Positions 5,494 to 6,524 of a DNA stretch of 6,524 nt are shown piece by piece. Every line of letters begins with the position of its first letter. Position 1 is the stretch's first letter. The DNA lies in the NCBI GenBank assembly GCA_050180015.1, contig JBFXEO010000168.1, forward strand, positions 1 to 6,524, written 5' to 3'. This DNA is from JBFXEO01 sp050180015. Its GTDB lineage: Bacteria > Bacteroidota > Bacteroidia > Bacteroidales > Tenuifilaceae. A program made the position numbers and the translations under genes. The notes under the pieces were generated by a model, which made no database searches, was not told the origin of the DNA, and saw nothing but the letters and a program-made list of their open reading frames with translations.

Positions 5494-6524
5494 ATGAAAA
5501 AATTCCTCAAACGGTTAATCTGGATTATTCTAATTCTGCTGATGGCGTTTATTGCAGCCGCAATTATTATCCCAATAGCATTTAAACCCCAGCTGATGCA
5601 AATAGCAAAAACGGAAATAAATAAAAATGTCAATGCAAAGGTTGAGTTCGCCGATTTTCAGGTTTCACTCATAAAAGGATTTCCAAACCTTTACGTGGGG
5701 CTGAAGGACGTAAGCGTAGTAGGTATCGATAGTTTTGCCGCAGATACTTTGGTTGCTTTTCGCGAGTTTAGCGTGAAGGTTAACCTTTGGAGCGTTATGG
5801 ATATGCAGAATATAGAGGTTAAGTCTATTTTGCTCGATCAGGCCCGGCTAAAGGCCAGAATTACCAGGGAAGGATTGGTAAACTGGGATATTGCCAAGCC
5901 ATCGCAGCCAGCACCCGAAACCGAGGTTGCCGATACATCAGCAGAAGCAGAAAGCACTCCGGTAAATACCCGCGTTGCCTTAACCAAGTTTGAAATAAGA
6001 AATGCAAACATTGAGTATATCGATGATTCTTCAAACATGTCGGCATCCATAAATGGGTTTAACCTTCTACTTTCTGGCAATATGGGCATGAGCCAGACCG
6101 ATCTGAAAATCAAAACTTCCATTGATGCAATAAACTTTAAGATGGGAGGGCTGAGGTACGTGAAAGATGCCAACTTTGAGTTTAACGCCATTATAGGGGC
6201 AAATCTCGATAGCAGCATTTTCACCTTCCGGGAGAATGAGTTTAGAATAAATCAGATTGCCCTGCTGTTCGACGGGGTTGTTAAGATGCCCGGTAACGAT
6301 ATTGCTGTAGATGTTAGCTTCAGGACACCGTCAACCGAGTTTAAGTCCATACTTTCAATGTTCCCAGCCATTTATATGAAGGATTTTGAGGGGTTGAAAA
6401 CATCCGGAAGGTTTAGTATCGATGGATTTGTCCGGGGAACGTACAACGATTCTATTATGCCCATCGCATCGCTTGCGCTGGTGGTTGAAAACGGTATGTT
6501 CCAGTATCCCGATTTGCCAAAATC
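5494..6524 (+). CDS. AsmA-family protein, 5' part (runs off the window)
   Basis: An open frame of 343 full codons with no stop before the window end; the 3' part is missing. Residues 1-8 are basic (MKKFLKRL) and 9-30 a single hydrophobic anchor, so the rest should lie in the periplasm attached to the inner membrane. Residues 31-135 are the AsmA N-terminal domain: the K-P-Q-L-x-x-I-A turn after the membrane, N-V-N-A-K-V-E-F-x-D-F, G-F-P-N-L-Y-V-G-L-K-D-V, and G-L-V-N-W-D-I at 127-133. Residues 136-155 are a Pro/Glu/Ala-rich linker, then beta-rich repeats resume. AsmA proteins are long beta-groove proteins related to TamB/YhdP, involved in moving lipids or keeping outer-membrane composition. 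Bacteroidota members are usually well over 800 residues, so less than half is probably present. ATG at 5494 follows a CATCCTGCC leader without a Shine-Dalgarno site. It is divergent from the permease gene and has its own -7 box. Confidence 0.9.
   Translation, partial: MKKFLKRLIWIILILLMAFIAAAIIIPIAFKPQLMQIAKTEINKNVNAKVEFADFQVSLIKGFPNLYVGLKDVSVVGIDSFAADTLVAFREFSVKVNLWSVMDMQNIEVKSILLDQARLKARITREGLVNWDIAKPSQPAPETEVADTSAEAESTPVNTRVALTKFEIRNANIEYIDDSSNMSASINGFNLLLSGNMGMSQTDLKIKTSIDAINFKMGGLRYVKDANFEFNAIIGANLDSSIFTFRENEFRINQIALLFDGVVKMPGNDIAVDVSFRTPSTEFKSILSMFPAIYMKDFEGLKTSGRFSIDGFVRGTYNDSIMPIASLALVVENGMFQYPDLPK

Noticed and set aside
5448..5633. Minus-strand 61-codon open frame at the AsmA start
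   Set aside because: Its hydrophobic Ile/Ala run is the antisense of the AsmA membrane anchor and it spans the AsmA leader.
5838..6224. Minus-strand 128-codon open frame opposite the AsmA gene
   Set aside because: The + strand reads an uninterrupted AsmA domain through the whole stretch.

Overview
The window looks like a chromosomal segment of a Bacteroidota (Bacteroidetes) bacterium, most likely from the Bacteroidales/Marinilabiliales side. Three things suggest this. Leaders are A-rich and mostly lack a Shine-Dalgarno site. There are two perfect TAnnTTTG boxes, the -7 element used by the Bacteroidota housekeeping sigma factor. Several proteins belong to families I know mainly from this phylum (a DUF6175-type protein, its cysteine-containing partner, and a Bacteroidota-style AsmA protein). 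No mobile element, CRISPR array, tRNA or rRNA was seen.

Left part (1-4056, + strand): four consecutive genes for exported proteins. They are a DUF6175-like protein with a type I signal peptide (14-973), a protein with a CsgG/LpoB-like front half and a duplicated cysteine-bearing helical repeat (987-1955), an LPP20-type lipoprotein (2021-2596), and a larger LPP20-type secreted protein with a coiled-coil middle and a beta-rich C-terminus (2705-3997). The first two are 13 nt apart. The third follows after 64 nt. The fourth lies beyond a 108-nt spacer holding three hairpins in a row, the first of which looks like an intrinsic terminator or attenuator. A strong intrinsic terminator closes the cluster at 4022-4055. 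The set probably works at the periplasmic face of the outer membrane. It resembles in outline the LPP20-containing clusters of other phyla (FlgO/FlgP/FlgT of Vibrio, the Lpp20 locus of Helicobacter), but its function cannot be read from the sequence.

Middle (4075-5115, - strand): a PiT-family anion permease convergent with the four-gene cluster. Its C-terminal half keeps a near-canonical GANNVANA motif, while the N-terminal half has a GSGTGPSFSAAYG variant. That leaves open sulfate rather than phosphate as the substrate.

Right part (5116-6524): a divergent intergenic region with one -7 box for each direction and a nested inverted repeat. It is followed by the first 343 codons of an AsmA-family inner-membrane-anchored protein that runs off the end of the window.

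The best candidate for something under-described is the four-gene exported cassette at 14-3997. No enzyme, nuclease, toxin or defence module is visible.
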